Source of the DNA: Glaesserella sp041814905
GTDB taxonomy: Bacteria > Pseudomonadota > Gammaproteobacteria > Enterobacterales > Pasteurellaceae
DNA: 64,000 nucleotides
Assembly (NCBI RefSeq): GCF_041814905.1
Contig: NZ_JBGXYA010000055.1
Span: forward strand, 3,669 to 67,668
Direction: 5' to 3'
Positions 17,627-25,470 of this stretch are shown in pieces. The notes beneath the pieces were generated by a model. The model was not told the origin of the DNA and searched no databases. It saw nothing but the letters and a program-made list of their open reading frames with translations. The translations under genes and the position numbers were made by a program. The first letter of the stretch is position 1, and every line of letters starts with the position of its first letter.

Positions 17627-17914
17627 ATGTCATTCAAATTCGAAGCTGAAGTTCGTACAACGCAAGGTAAGGGTGCGAGCCGCCGCCTGCGTCACAACGG
17701 TCAAGTGCCTGCTATCATCTACGGTGGTAACGCAGAGCCGGTATCAATCATTTTAGATCACGATAAAGTGAACAACGCGCAAGCACAAGATGCGTTCTAC
17801 AACGAGGTATTAACTATCGTTGTTGCGGGTAAAGAAGAGCAAGTTAAAGTACAAGCGATTCAACGTCACCCGATTAAACCAAAACTCGTACACTTAGATT
17901 TCAAACGCGTATAG
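17627..17914 (+). CDS. rplY: 50S ribosomal protein L25 (short form)
   Basis: Binds 5S rRNA in the central protuberance of the large subunit. The 95 residues are the short form without the C-terminal CTC extension, as in E. coli (94 residues). Recognisable blocks are TTQGKGASRRLRHNGQVPAIIYGG and the C-terminal QRHPIKPKLVHLDFKRV. It is a single-gene unit with its own promoter, a structured leader and a terminator. Confidence 0.97.
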   Translation: MSFKFEAEVRTTQGKGASRRLRHNGQVPAIIYGGNAEPVSIILDHDKVNNAQAQDAFYNEVLTIVVAGKEEQVKVQAIQRHPIKPKLVHLDFKRV

Positions 17915-17931
17915 TTTGAACGCTAACGAAA

Positions 17932-17972
17932 TAAAAAATCTGCACATTGAGTAATCAAGTGCAGATTTTTTT
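17932..17972 (+). terminator. rplY terminator
   Basis: AAATCTGCACATTGA and TCAAGTGCAGATTT pair (one mismatch) and are followed by seven T. Confidence 0.88.
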
Positions 17973-17978
17973 ATTTTG

Positions 17979-18035
17979 CAAGCGGTCACTTTTGAGGAAA
18001 AAACTGCAAATTATTCGCTCAAACCGACCGCTTGT
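17979..18035. repeat. Inverted uptake-signal pair (one arm imperfect)
   Basis: GCAAGCGGTC at 17978 (one base off consensus) faces an exact ACCGCTTGT at 18027-18035. It lies after the stop of sirB2 on the minus strand. Confidence 0.75.
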
Positions 18036-18037
18036 CG

Positions 18038-18391
18038 TTACTTCACGGTTGCCGTGAGTAGCACCAACATAAAGCTGATTACCGCTAATAAAAAGTGTTT
18101 AATTGAAAAACGTTGCCCTTTTTTGAACGCTTTAGCGGCAAATACAATATAAAGTACCAAAAAGAATAACTTGGCGAAAATCCACGATTGGAACGAAGCA
18201 CCAAATGCAATAAACAGCGCAATACCGCTGATTAACAGCAGTGTATCGACGACATGCGGCGTAATTCGCAGTAAGTTGTTCTGTCGCCAATCCACCATTT
18301 TTGCCGAAAGTACGCCGCGTAGTAACAATAACCCTAAGCTGATGTAAGCAAGCCCGATATGAGACCAAAAAATAATTTCCATAAATGCCAT
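18038..18391 (-). CDS. sirB2: SirB2-family membrane protein
   Basis: A 117-residue protein with four membrane helices (about residues 5-25, 45-65, 70-88 and 98-115). The pattern HIGLAYISLGLLLLRG and the RITPHVVDTLLLISG block identify the SirB family, named from a Salmonella regulator of invasion genes; the biochemical role is unknown. The second ATG (MEIIFW, three codons in) is an alternative start. It begins one base after the darP stop, so the two genes form a translationally coupled pair on the minus strand. Confidence 0.85.
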   Translation of the reverse strand: MAFMEIIFWSHIGLAYISLGLLLLRGVLSAKMVDWRQNNLLRITPHVVDTLLLISGIALFIAFGASFQSWIFAKLFFLVLYIVFAAKAFKKGQRFSIKHFLLAVISFMLVLLTATVK

Positions 18392-18392
18392 C

Positions 18393-18923
18393 CTATATTT
18401 CTACAATAACCGACTTCAGATATTGATAGATTTCGCGATAATTTTTCGGCGGTTTGTTTGTTTGTTTCTCTTTTTGTGCCGAACGAATCAAATTGCGCAA
18501 ATGCTGGCGATCCAGCGTCGGATATTCATCAATTAAATCGTTTAACACATCATCACCTTGTTCAACAAGCTGATCACGCAATAATTCCAATTTATGTAAT
18601 AACGCTAACTGCTGATTGTGACGGTTTTCTACTTTATCCAATGCTTCTTGGATCGGTTCTGGATCGATATTGCGCAATAATTTCCCGATATATTGTATTT
18701 GGCGACGACGCGCCTCTAAACGGAGTTTTTGTGCCAATTCAATCGCTTCACGTAAATTATCGTCCAACGGCATTTTGGCTAAATTAGTCGGGTTTAATTC
18801 AATTAGGCTGGCACCTAATTTTTTTAAATGTTCGGCATCGCGTTTGATTTCGCTTTTACTGACCCAAATAATCTCTTCTTCGTCATCTGTCCAGTCGATT
18901 TCATTTCGTTGTTTTTTTGCCAT
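18393..18923 (-). CDS. darP: Ribosome-associated protein DarP (YjgA)
   Basis: DarP associates with the assembling 50S subunit and helps late maturation. The 176-residue protein is highly charged and helical, with EIDWTDDEEEIIWVSKSEIKRDAE at the start, the LPL-like KMPLDDNLREAIELA segment, RRRQIQYIGKLLR near residue 75, and the end KPPKNYREIYQYLK. Length and blocks fit the family. It is divergent from pmbA, the same neighbourhood as yjgA-pmbA in E. coli. Confidence 0.93.
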   Translation of the reverse strand: MAKKQRNEIDWTDDEEEIIWVSKSEIKRDAEHLKKLGASLIELNPTNLAKMPLDDNLREAIELAQKLRLEARRRQIQYIGKLLRNIDPEPIQEALDKVENRHNQQLALLHKLELLRDQLVEQGDDVLNDLIDEYPTLDRQHLRNLIRSAQKEKQTNKPPKNYREIYQYLKSVIVEI

Positions 18924-18997
18924 TATGGATCCTTGGTATTGTAAAAAATGTGCGTAGTCTAACAGAAATTTGAGGTAGAATGCGGAGAATTTAGATT

Positions 18998-19055
18998 ACA
19001 AGCGGTAGGTTTTCGGCAGAATTTTGCAATATTTTCGCTCAAACCGACCGCTTGT
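18998..19055. repeat. Inverted pair of exact uptake signals
   Basis: ACAAGCGGT (18998-19006) faces ACCGCTTGT (19047-19055), with TTTTGCAA between. The pair lies in the divergent darP-pmbA spacer, upstream of both genes, so here it cannot act as an ordinary end-of-gene terminator. Confidence 0.85.
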
Positions 19056-19077
19056 TACGGTTTAAACGGGAAAAATT

Positions 19078-20427
19078 ATGGCATTAGTGAGTAAAAAAGA
19101 GCTTCAACAACAAGAACAGCAGTTGCGAGAGGCGGTTAATACCGCGTTATCATTAGCACAAAAGGGCGGGGCGACGGCGGAGGTGAGTGTCACTAAAGTG
19201 GCGGGATTATCGGTTTCAAGCCGTTTGGAGCAGACCGAAAATATTGAATTTAATAATGATGGATCGTTAGGGATCTCTGTTTATTTAGGTAAACGTAAAG
19301 GTAATGCGTCCACCTCGGATTTGCAGCCGAAGTCCATCAAACAAGCGGTAGAATCGGCGCTTGCCATTGCAAAATATACTTCCGAAGATGATTGTGCCGG
19401 CTTGGCGGATAGTGCAATGATGGCATTTGATGCACCGGATTTAGATTTGTATCACGAAGCGGACATTGATGTCGATCAAGCGGTGCAATTAGCGATAGAA
19501 GCGGAACATTACGCTTTAAACAGCGATGATAAGATTACCAATAGTGAAGGGGCGACATTCAATTCGCACAGCGGCATTCGTGTTTACGGAAATACTCACG
19601 GCATGCTGCAAAGCTATCTTTCAAGCCGATATGCACTGTCCTGTAGCGTCATTGCCGCTCACGGCGAGGCGTTGGAGCGTGATTATGAATACACGATTTC
19701 CCGCCGCTTCGAGCAACTGGCTTCCGCCGAATGGGTAGGCAGACAAGCTGCGGTGAAAGCGGTTGATCGTTTGAATCCGCAAAAATTAGCTACCGGTGAA
19801 ATGCCGGTTATTTTCTATAATGATGTGGCAACGGGCCTTATCGGGCATTTGGCGGGAGCGATTAGCGGCGGTGCGTTATATCGTAAAGCCAGTTTTTTAT
19901 TGGATAAACTCGGTCAGCCGATTTTGCCGAATTGGTTTGATATTACCGAACAACCGCATTTATTGCGCCAACTTGCGTCATCTCCGTTTGACAGTGAAGG
20001 TGTTCGCACCAAAGAACAGCAGATTATCCGCGCTGGTATTTTGCAGACTTATCTATTAACCTCTTACAGCGCGAGAAAATTAGGTATGCAAACAACCGGA
20101 CACGCGGGCGGTATTCATAACTGGCTGGTGAAGCCGAATCGAACCGGTGGGCTAGCAACGTTACTGAAAGAGATGGGAACGGGATTACTTGTTACCGAAA
20201 TGCTCGGCAGTGCAATTAACGGTGTTACCGGTGAATATTCGCGCGGCGCAGCCGGTTTTTGGGTCGAAAACGGAGAGATTTGCTACCCGGTTGCAGAAAT
20301 TACTATTGCCGGGCAATTACAAGAGATGTTTAAAAATATCGTTGCGGTAGGGGATGATATCGAACATCGCTCAAATATTCAGACCGGTTCGATTTTATTG
20401 GATAAAATGAAAATTTCGGGAGAATAA
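19078..20427 (+). CDS. pmbA: Metalloprotease PmbA/TldE
   Basis: TldE partners TldD in a heterodimeric protease that processes microcins and degrades CcdA-like proteins; the subunit itself lacks the zinc site found in TldD. The 449-residue length and blocks fit: EFNNDGSLGISVYLGKRKGNASTSD, the central ALSCSVIAAHGEALERDYEYT, and the C-terminal GVTGEYSRGAAGFWVENGEI and PVAEITIAG. The ORF carries an exact uptake signal in its coding sequence (19341-19349). No strong ribosome site is visible. Confidence 0.94.
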   Translation: MALVSKKELQQQEQQLREAVNTALSLAQKGGATAEVSVTKVAGLSVSSRLEQTENIEFNNDGSLGISVYLGKRKGNASTSDLQPKSIKQAVESALAIAKYTSEDDCAGLADSAMMAFDAPDLDLYHEADIDVDQAVQLAIEAEHYALNSDDKITNSEGATFNSHSGIRVYGNTHGMLQSYLSSRYALSCSVIAAHGEALERDYEYTISRRFEQLASAEWVGRQAAVKAVDRLNPQKLATGEMPVIFYNDVATGLIGHLAGAISGGALYRKASFLLDKLGQPILPNWFDITEQPHLLRQLASSPFDSEGVRTKEQQIIRAGILQTYLLTSYSARKLGMQTTGHAGGIHNWLVKPNRTGGLATLLKEMGTGLLVTEMLGSAINGVTGEYSRGAAGFWVENGEICYPVAEITIAGQLQEMFKNIVAVGDDIEHRSNIQTGSILLDKMKISGE

Positions 20428-20433
20428 CGGTAA

Positions 20434-20490
20434 ACAAGCGGTCGTTTTTGCGGAATTTTTTGCAAAAAATTGACTGAAAATGACCGCTTG
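20434..20490 (+). terminator. Inverted uptake-signal pair after pmbA
   Basis: Exact ACAAGCGGT (20434-20442) faces ACCGCTTG (20483-20490), with TTTTTTGCAAAAAA between. It lies between the converging pmbA and priC. Confidence 0.65.
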
Positions 20491-20527
20491 CCTCCCATTT
20501 TCCTGTCCTTGTCCACGGGACGGGAGT

Positions 20528-21043
20528 TTAGTTTTTATTCACGCTGATTTCCAACTCGTCAATTGCCGCTAAACATTTTTGCTTGCGGTATTCCGTTTCT
20601 TGCATTTGAGATAAATAAGCGCATTTTTCCTGTTCATCTTCACTACGAATACTTTGTTCGGTCAGCCAACTGATTTTTTCATTCAAAGCACGCAAGGCAT
20701 TTTTATATTCAATTAAACGTTTATGTGGTGGTAAACGATGAATATTTTTAGGAAAATGATAACCGGAGCGAAAAGCCGTTTTTACCCTATTACTTTTTGC
20801 TAGCAAATCAACAGCCTGTTTAAGCCCATCAAATTGTTTTACTAATTTTTGAGCATAAATTTCAGCATACTCACTGTCAGTTTGCTGTGTTAACTGTTGG
20901 TATGTTTGCTTTATTTCAGCAACAAAAAAAGCCACTTTTTCGCTTTTTACACTGAATAGGTTATGACTAATCTCAATATGACACTCCAAAAATGGAGTGA
21001 AAATATCTAAATTTCTTTCAATAATTGCTGTAAAACTCGTCAT
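20528..21043 (-). CDS. priC: Primosomal replication protein N'' (PriC)
   Basis: PriC helps reload DnaB at stalled replication forks. The 171-residue protein is helical and charged; the stretch FPKNIHRLPPHKRLIEYKNA with ALRALNEKISWL after it matches the conserved C-terminal half of PriC (LPPRERLEKYYEALQALN in E. coli), including the run of basic residues that binds SSB and DNA. The N-terminal half is poorly conserved in the family, so the call rests mainly on the C-terminal half. A CRP palindrome lies 108 bases upstream. Confidence 0.8.
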   Translation of the reverse strand: MTSFTAIIERNLDIFTPFLECHIEISHNLFSVKSEKVAFFVAEIKQTYQQLTQQTDSEYAEIYAQKLVKQFDGLKQAVDLLAKSNRVKTAFRSGYHFPKNIHRLPPHKRLIEYKNALRALNEKISWLTEQSIRSEDEQEKCAYLSQMQETEYRKQKCLAAIDELEISVNKN

Positions 21044-21512
21044 TTTTTAGACTTCCATGGTATTAATATTTGCATTATAACTATCTATATTTACTTTTTT
21101 CGCTATTTTAAGGATAAAAAAACAGCTAAAAACAAAATAATTTTCAAAAATGTGAATTAGTTCACAAATAAACTAAAAAAATTCAGTCTCCTATTAAAAT
21201 TCATAAAAATCAATATAAAACAAATAGTTATGATTAATTTTTATGTTGGAGTAAATCTCTGCTAAACAAGGAGAAAAACTCTCTTTTTTAAAATTTTAAA
21301 ATAACTAATTGATTTAAAAGAAATTTTTGTTGTCTTGCAAGAGTGGCAAGACATATTGACACTTAATATTGATTCTGCCAATATTCGCTCGCATTTGATA
21401 TTTACCAAACTTACATAGATCTTTAGGTGTATATCAGATATGGAGAATTACTCTTATACCTTAATGAGAGTAGTTTTGACTAGACTAAAATAAAAACCTT
21501 AAGGTGAACATT
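21044..21512. other. AT-rich spacer upstream of the porin gene
   Basis: A 469-bp non-coding spacer. It contains the CRP site at 21151-21166 and a possible porin promoter: TTGACA (21356-21361), 17 bases, CAATAT (21379-21384). The latter would give a leader of about 125 nt. I see no ORF with a ribosome site and no clear structured RNA in it. Confidence 0.5.
21151..21166. promoter_or_regulatory. Perfect CRP palindrome
   Basis: TGTGA-N6-TCACA with A-rich left and AAAT right flanks. It lies in the spacer between divergent priC and the porin gene, 108 bp from the priC start and about 350 bp from the porin start. The half-sites match the CRP consensus exactly; which gene it serves is unknown. Confidence 0.6.
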
Positions 21513-22562
21513 ATGAAAAAAACACTTGTAGCATTAGCAGTAACAGCATTTGCAACTTCAGCATCAGCTTTAACCATCTATGAAAATGAAGGTTCAAAAG
21601 TTGATTTTGACGGTTCTATCCGTTTACTTTTAGAACAAAACTCTAAAAAAGTAGGTGATACCACAACTAAACGTGCGCACAGTAATTTACACAACGATGG
21701 TTCACGTTTCGGTGTGAGAATGACTCACAATTTAGCTGAAGACTTCTTCGCATTTGGTCGTTTAGAATTCCGTTTCAATGGTGGTGACACACAAGCAGAT
21801 CAATTTGGTGACTTATATGCACACCGTGCTTATGTGGGTTTAGGCAGCAAACAATATGGTGAATTATCATTCGGTCGTCAAGTAACTATCGGTGATGATA
21901 TTGCACAATCAGGTTTTGATAATGCATACGGTGCATGGGATACAACATTAGTAACTTCTGGTAAATCAGTTGTTCGTTATGACTATAAAGGTATCGAAGG
22001 TTTGCAAGTAGGCGTAGATTATCGTTTTGCAGAAGAGCGTGATTCAACAAATGGTGAAGTACTTGATAATGCATTAAAATCAGGTTACGGTGCTGGTGTA
22101 ATTTATGGTTTCCCTGTAGCTGAAGGTCAGTCAATGAAACTAGCAGCAGGTTATACTCGTAATAACTACAAAACAACTTCAAGCAACTCACACCACAAAG
22201 ATGCTTATGCAGCAGGTATCTCTTACACAATTGATGCATTAACTTTAGCAGCAGACTATGCAGGTTCATTTGAGAAAGAAGGTAGCTATAAAGATCGTTG
22301 GAATGGTTTCCGTGTAGGTGCTAAATATGCAGTAGCTCCAGCAATTGCTGTATACGGTAACTATGGTCGTGCATCAGGTAAAGAAACCGTAAGTGATGTA
22401 GTAACCAAAACAACCATTGATAAATTCATGTTAGGTACTGAATATAAAATGCATAAAAACGTATTCACTTACTTAGAAGGTGTTTACGGTACTGCTAAAG
22501 TTAAAGGTGGTGAAAAAACTACCGATAAAGCAATCGGTGTAGGTTTACGCGTATTCTGGTAA
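21513..22562 (+). CDS. OmpP2-like general porin
   Basis: Outer-membrane trimeric porin of the Gram-negative porin family. The ATG at 21513 with AAGGTGA 6 bases upstream gives 349 residues; an in-frame GTG three codons earlier overlaps this ribosome site and is not the start. A signal peptide ends at TSASA-LTIYE (about residue 20). The mature part alternates polar and hydrophobic residues as beta strands, includes VDFDGSIRLLLEQ, GSRFGVRMTHNL and SFGRQVTIGDD (loop 3 region), and ends in GVGLRVFW with an aromatic C-terminus. Codon use is strongly biased, as expected for an abundant protein. It is closest to OmpP2/OmpH-type porins of Pasteurellaceae. Confidence 0.9.
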   Translation: MKKTLVALAVTAFATSASALTIYENEGSKVDFDGSIRLLLEQNSKKVGDTTTKRAHSNLHNDGSRFGVRMTHNLAEDFFAFGRLEFRFNGGDTQADQFGDLYAHRAYVGLGSKQYGELSFGRQVTIGDDIAQSGFDNAYGAWDTTLVTSGKSVVRYDYKGIEGLQVGVDYRFAEERDSTNGEVLDNALKSGYGAGVIYGFPVAEGQSMKLAAGYTRNNYKTTSSNSHHKDAYAAGISYTIDALTLAADYAGSFEKEGSYKDRWNGFRVGAKYAVAPAIAVYGNYGRASGKETVSDVVTKTTIDKFMLGTEYKMHKNVFTYLEGVYGTAKVKGGEKTTDKAIGVGLRVFW

Positions 22563-22591
22563 TAAACGCATAGCTTAGTTGCTATAAATGG

Positions 22592-22620
22592 AAAAACCGG
22601 CAAGTGCCGGTTTTTTTATT
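22592..22620 (+). terminator. Porin gene terminator
   Basis: AAACCGGCA and TGCCGGTTT with a two-base loop core, followed by a T-run. Confidence 0.9.
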
Positions 22621-22661
22621 TTTTGTGTAATCCATACGATGCAAAATTCAATATCAGGACA

Positions 22662-22710
22662 ATAAAAAACGGTACGATTTGCAAATTATTTGCCGAATCG
22701 TACCGCTTGT
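22662..22710 (-). terminator. fnr terminator containing an uptake signal
   Basis: CGGTACGATT (22670-22679) pairs perfectly with AATCGTACCG (22696-22705). Read on the minus strand it is followed by TTTTTTATT. The right arm overlaps an exact ACCGCTTGT (22702-22710). Confidence 0.85.
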
Positions 22711-22720
22711 ATTTGCTGAA

Positions 22721-23491
22721 TTAGAGGGAAATGCTGGTTACCGGAATGTGCGATTTGGTGACACCAGCCATTTCACTTAATTCTTCCATGCGATTAATGG
22801 TGATATATTTACCTTGTACTGAAATCATTCCGCTTTTTTGGAATCGACCCAATAAGCGACTGATGGTTTCAATGGTTAAACCAAGGTAGTTACCGATATC
22901 GCCACGCGTCATGGTTAAGCGGAACTCACGAGCTGAAAAACCGCGTGCGGCATAACGTTGAGATAAGTTATAGAGGAAAGCGGCGAGTTTTTCTTCAGCA
23001 CTCATTTTAGATAAAAGTAAGATCATTTCCTGATCGCTTTTAATTTCACTGCTCATTAAGCGCATAATTTGATGTCGAATTTTCGGCATTTTGCCGGCAA
23101 GGTCATCCAAAATATCAAATGGAATTTCGCAAATCATCGATGTTTCTAGCGCTTGGGCAAAACCGACGTGACGCATATCCGTAATGGCATCAAAGCCGAC
23201 AAGATCCCCCGGTAAGTGGAATGCGGTAATCTGTTCTTCACCGTTTTCGCTGATGGTATAACTTTTAATGGTACCTGAACGAATCGCATAAATAGAGCGA
23301 AGTTCATCGCCGGATTGGAAAATAATTTGGGATTTTTGAACCGGTTTTTTACGCTCGATAATATTGTCTAATTGCGTTAATTCGTGTTCGTTAAGCGTGA
23401 AAGGTAAACATAGTTGGCTGATACTGCAATTTTGGCAGTGAATTGTACATGCTGTTCTTCCATTTGCTTTAAAATCAGATACAATTTTCAT
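22721..23491 (-). CDS. fnr: Anaerobic regulator FNR (HlyX)
   Basis: Oxygen-sensing transcription factor of the CRP/FNR family. The 256 residues include the four iron-sulfur cysteines C19, C22, C28 and C121 (plus C15), a cyclic-nucleotide-type beta-barrel, the dimerisation helix, and a C-terminal helix-turn-helix with GDIGNYLGLTIETISRLLGRFQ, whose ExxSR recognises TTGAT half-sites. The A. pleuropneumoniae homologue is called HlyX because it switches on a haemolytic phenotype in E. coli. One weak half-site, TTGAT-N4-GGCAA (23519-23532), lies about 30 bases upstream and could mean autoregulation, but only one half fits. Confidence 0.97.
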   Translation of the reverse strand: MKIVSDFKANGRTACTIHCQNCSISQLCLPFTLNEHELTQLDNIIERKKPVQKSQIIFQSGDELRSIYAIRSGTIKSYTISENGEEQITAFHLPGDLVGFDAITDMRHVGFAQALETSMICEIPFDILDDLAGKMPKIRHQIMRLMSSEIKSDQEMILLLSKMSAEEKLAAFLYNLSQRYAARGFSAREFRLTMTRGDIGNYLGLTIETISRLLGRFQKSGMISVQGKYITINRMEELSEMAGVTKSHIPVTSISL

Positions 23492-23590
23492 AAGATCCCG
23501 CCGTTAAATGCCTTTAATTTGATTTAGGGCAAAGTTTAACATTATTTAAAGGTGTTTTGAAATAAATTATTATTGTTTTGGAGTGAGGAA

Positions 23591-23689
23591 ATGCCGGCAG
23601 AAAAGCTAACCAAAAAACGTTTAATACAGCTAATTATTGCACTGATCATCTTAATTAGTGCCTTTGCATACCGCACTTATACGCACTAA
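23591..23689 (+). CDS. Predicted 32-residue single-helix membrane protein
   Basis: A short reading frame beginning ATG CCG and ending TAA encodes 32 residues: a basic N-terminus (MPAEKLTKKR), one hydrophobic helix of about 17 residues (LIQLIIALIILISAFA), and a short polar tail. A purine-rich GAGTGAGGAA lies directly before the ATG, though the spacing to AGG is short. This looks like a real small inner-membrane protein because of the amphipathic design, but I do not recognise it and cannot test conservation. It lies between divergent fnr and the 3' end of tdk. Confidence 0.5.
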   Translation: MPAEKLTKKRLIQLIIALIILISAFAYRTYTH

Positions 23690-23728
23690 TGTTAGTAATA
23701 CCACTTCAAATAAGAGAGGTGTTGAGCA

Positions 23729-24307
23729 TTATAACCCCAGTTTTTCCTTGTAATGTAAGCGACAAACAGAGAGGTAACTGTCGTTGCCTCCGATTTGAAT
23801 TTGCGCACCATCTTTCACGGCTTCGCCTTCGGCATTCAAACGTATGACAAAGTTTGCTTTGCGTCCGCAATAGCAAATAGTTTTCAACTCTTCTAACTGG
23901 TCTGCCCAGGCAAGCAGATAGCGGCTGCCTTCAAATAATTCAGCTTGGAAATCGGTGCGTAATCCGTAGCATAAAACCGGAATATGTAATCTATCAACAA
24001 CTTCGGTAAGTTGATAAACCTGATCTTTGGTTAAAAATTGTGCTTCATCAATTAAGATACAATGAAGTTTTTGCTGCTGATGATGAGCTTGAATTTCTGC
24101 CAAAAGATCACTGTGTTTATAGAACAGTTTCGCCTCTTGAGAAATTCCGATTCGAGATGCTACTTTACCCACGCCATAACGATCATCAATTGCAGCAGTG
24201 TAAATTAACGGTGTCATTCCTCTTTCTTGGTAGTTATAAGACGATTGTAGCAGAGTAGTGGATTTACCTGCATTCATTGAGGAATAGTAGAAATAAAGTT
24301 TTGCCAT
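23729..24307 (-). CDS. tdk: Thymidine kinase
   Basis: Phosphorylates thymidine with ATP for nucleotide salvage. The start at ATG 24307, preceded by AAGGGGA, gives 192 residues; the longer open frame adds 13 residues without a ribosome site. Motifs: P-loop SMNAGKST, Walker B ILIDEAQFL, the lasso region CYGLRTDFQAELFEGSRYLLAWAD, and zinc-binding cysteines in ICYCGRKA and VCRLHY. This is the type II tetrameric bacterial form. Confidence 0.95.
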   Translation of the reverse strand: MAKLYFYYSSMNAGKSTTLLQSSYNYQERGMTPLIYTAAIDDRYGVGKVASRIGISQEAKLFYKHSDLLAEIQAHHQQQKLHCILIDEAQFLTKDQVYQLTEVVDRLHIPVLCYGLRTDFQAELFEGSRYLLAWADQLEELKTICYCGRKANFVIRLNAEGEAVKDGAQIQIGGNDSYLSVCRLHYKEKLGL

Positions 24308-24348
24308 AAGTCCCCTTAGCTTCCCTTCACAGAAGAGATAGCACATAA

Positions 24349-24374
24349 AAAAACGGCTAAAAGATTAGCCGTTT
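24349..24374 (-). terminator. zapB terminator
   Basis: AAAACGGCTAA and TTAGCCGTTTT flank a four-base loop; on the minus strand a T-run follows. It separates zapB from the downstream tdk. Confidence 0.85.
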
Positions 24375-24394
24375 TAGACAAAATAAATAAAAAA

Positions 24395-24613
24395 TTAAAC
24401 GTTGTCGATTTGACCTAAAAGTGAACGTAAGCGATCTTGGAAATTTTGATGTTCTACTTTTAATTGTTCATGTTCGTTACGCAGACTTTCATTTGCACGA
24501 TTTGCTTCGTCATTTTTACCTTTTAACTCTTCGATCTCTAATTGAAGAAGCTGAATGGTTTCAACGGCTTGTTTAATTTTTTCTTCAAGTTGGTCCAAAA
24601 TTGTCACTGACAT
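24395..24613 (-). CDS. zapB: Cell division factor ZapB
   Basis: ZapB is a small coiled-coil protein that joins ZapA and the Z-ring and links it to the chromosome terminus. The 72 residues are a single heptad-rich helix from about residue 4 to 70 (LEEKIKQAVETIQLLQLEIEELK type), with the family start MSVTILDQLEEKI and the end LRSLLGQID. A monocistronic unit with its own terminator. Confidence 0.92.
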   Translation of the reverse strand: MSVTILDQLEEKIKQAVETIQLLQLEIEELKGKNDEANRANESLRNEHEQLKVEHQNFQDRLRSLLGQIDNV

Positions 24614-24701
24614 AATAATTCCTCTTAAATATAAATGCTGGAGATGGCAGGATTCTACCTGAAAACAACGGGTTTTTCACTACAAACTTTGGCTTTACGG
24701 A

Positions 24702-24730
24702 TAAAAAATCCCCTAACGAAGTTAGGGGAT
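24702..24730 (-). terminator. efp terminator
   Basis: ATCCCCTAAC and GTTAGGGGAT pair perfectly around a three-base loop; on the minus strand a T6 run follows. Confidence 0.9.
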
Positions 24731-24739
24731 GAAATGGGA

Positions 24740-25306
24740 TTATTTAACGCGCGAAACGTATTCGCCGGAACGGGTATCAACGCGGATAACCTCGCCGATT
24801 TGAACGAAGAGTGGCACGCGAACTACCGCGCCGGTGCTTAAGGTTGCCGGTTTACCGCCGGTACCTGCCGTATCACCTTTTAGACCAGGATCGGTTTCAA
24901 TCACTTCTAATTCAACGAAGTTTGGCGGAGTCACACCGATTGCAGAGCCGTTCCATAAAGTGATGATACATTCTGCTTGATCAACCAACCATTTGTCGTT
25001 GTCGCCTAATGCTTTCGCGTCCACAGAAATTTGTTCGAAAGTTTCTGGGTGCATAAAATACCAGAAATCTTCATCTTTATAAGAGTAGTTATAGTTGTAA
25101 TCTACAACGTCTGCCGCTTCAACAGAAGTTCCTGATTTAAAGTTGATCTCTAATACTTTACCGGAAATTAATTTACGGATTTTGGTACGGGTGAATGCTT
25201 GACCTTTACCCGGTTTAACGAATTCGTTTTCTACGATGACGCAAGGTTCACCGTCTTGGATGAATTTTAAGCCTGGTTTAAAGTCGTTAGTGCTGTAACT
25301 AGCCAT
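24740..25306 (-). CDS. efp: Elongation factor P
   Basis: Relieves ribosome stalling at consecutive prolines. The 188 residues equal the E. coli length. Domain I holds the modified lysine K34 in the loop FVKPGKGQAF, which EpmA/EpmB beta-lysylate. Domains II and III follow, with the end block DTRSGEYVSRVK. Its modifying enzyme EpmB is encoded next door in the opposite direction, as in E. coli. Confidence 0.97.
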   Translation of the reverse strand: MASYSTNDFKPGLKFIQDGEPCVIVENEFVKPGKGQAFTRTKIRKLISGKVLEINFKSGTSVEAADVVDYNYNYSYKDEDFWYFMHPETFEQISVDAKALGDNDKWLVDQAECIITLWNGSAIGVTPPNFVELEVIETDPGLKGDTAGTGGKPATLSTGAVVRVPLFVQIGEVIRVDTRSGEYVSRVK

Positions 25307-25427
25307 TGTTATCCTCAGAAATAGATAAAAAAGAATGCCCTAAAGGCAAGATGTACAAAAAGGCGTATATGATACATCAAAAAGCACAATTTTTTAAAAA
25401 TTTTCTTCACTCTTGGTGTGGTATTTG

Positions 25428-25433
25428 TATAAT
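25428..25433 (+). promoter_or_regulatory. epmB promoter -10 box
   Basis: A perfect TATAAT preceded by TTTG. A start near 25440 gives a leader of about 30 nt to the TTG at 25471 and lies downstream of the in-frame ATGs at 25351 and 25369, which supports the TTG start. The -35 region is poor. Confidence 0.45.
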
Positions 25434-25470
25434 CCACGCGTTTTTAGGCCCGATTAAAAAGAGAAACGAC

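Noticed and set aside
21886..22269. 127-codon open frame on the minus strand inside the porin gene
   Set aside because: It is antisense to a gene with strongly biased codons and is full of L, H, Y and Q; there is no ribosome site.
23519..23532. FNR box for autoregulation of fnr
   Set aside because: TTGAT is present but the second half is GGCAA instead of ATCAA. It is too weak to list as a site.
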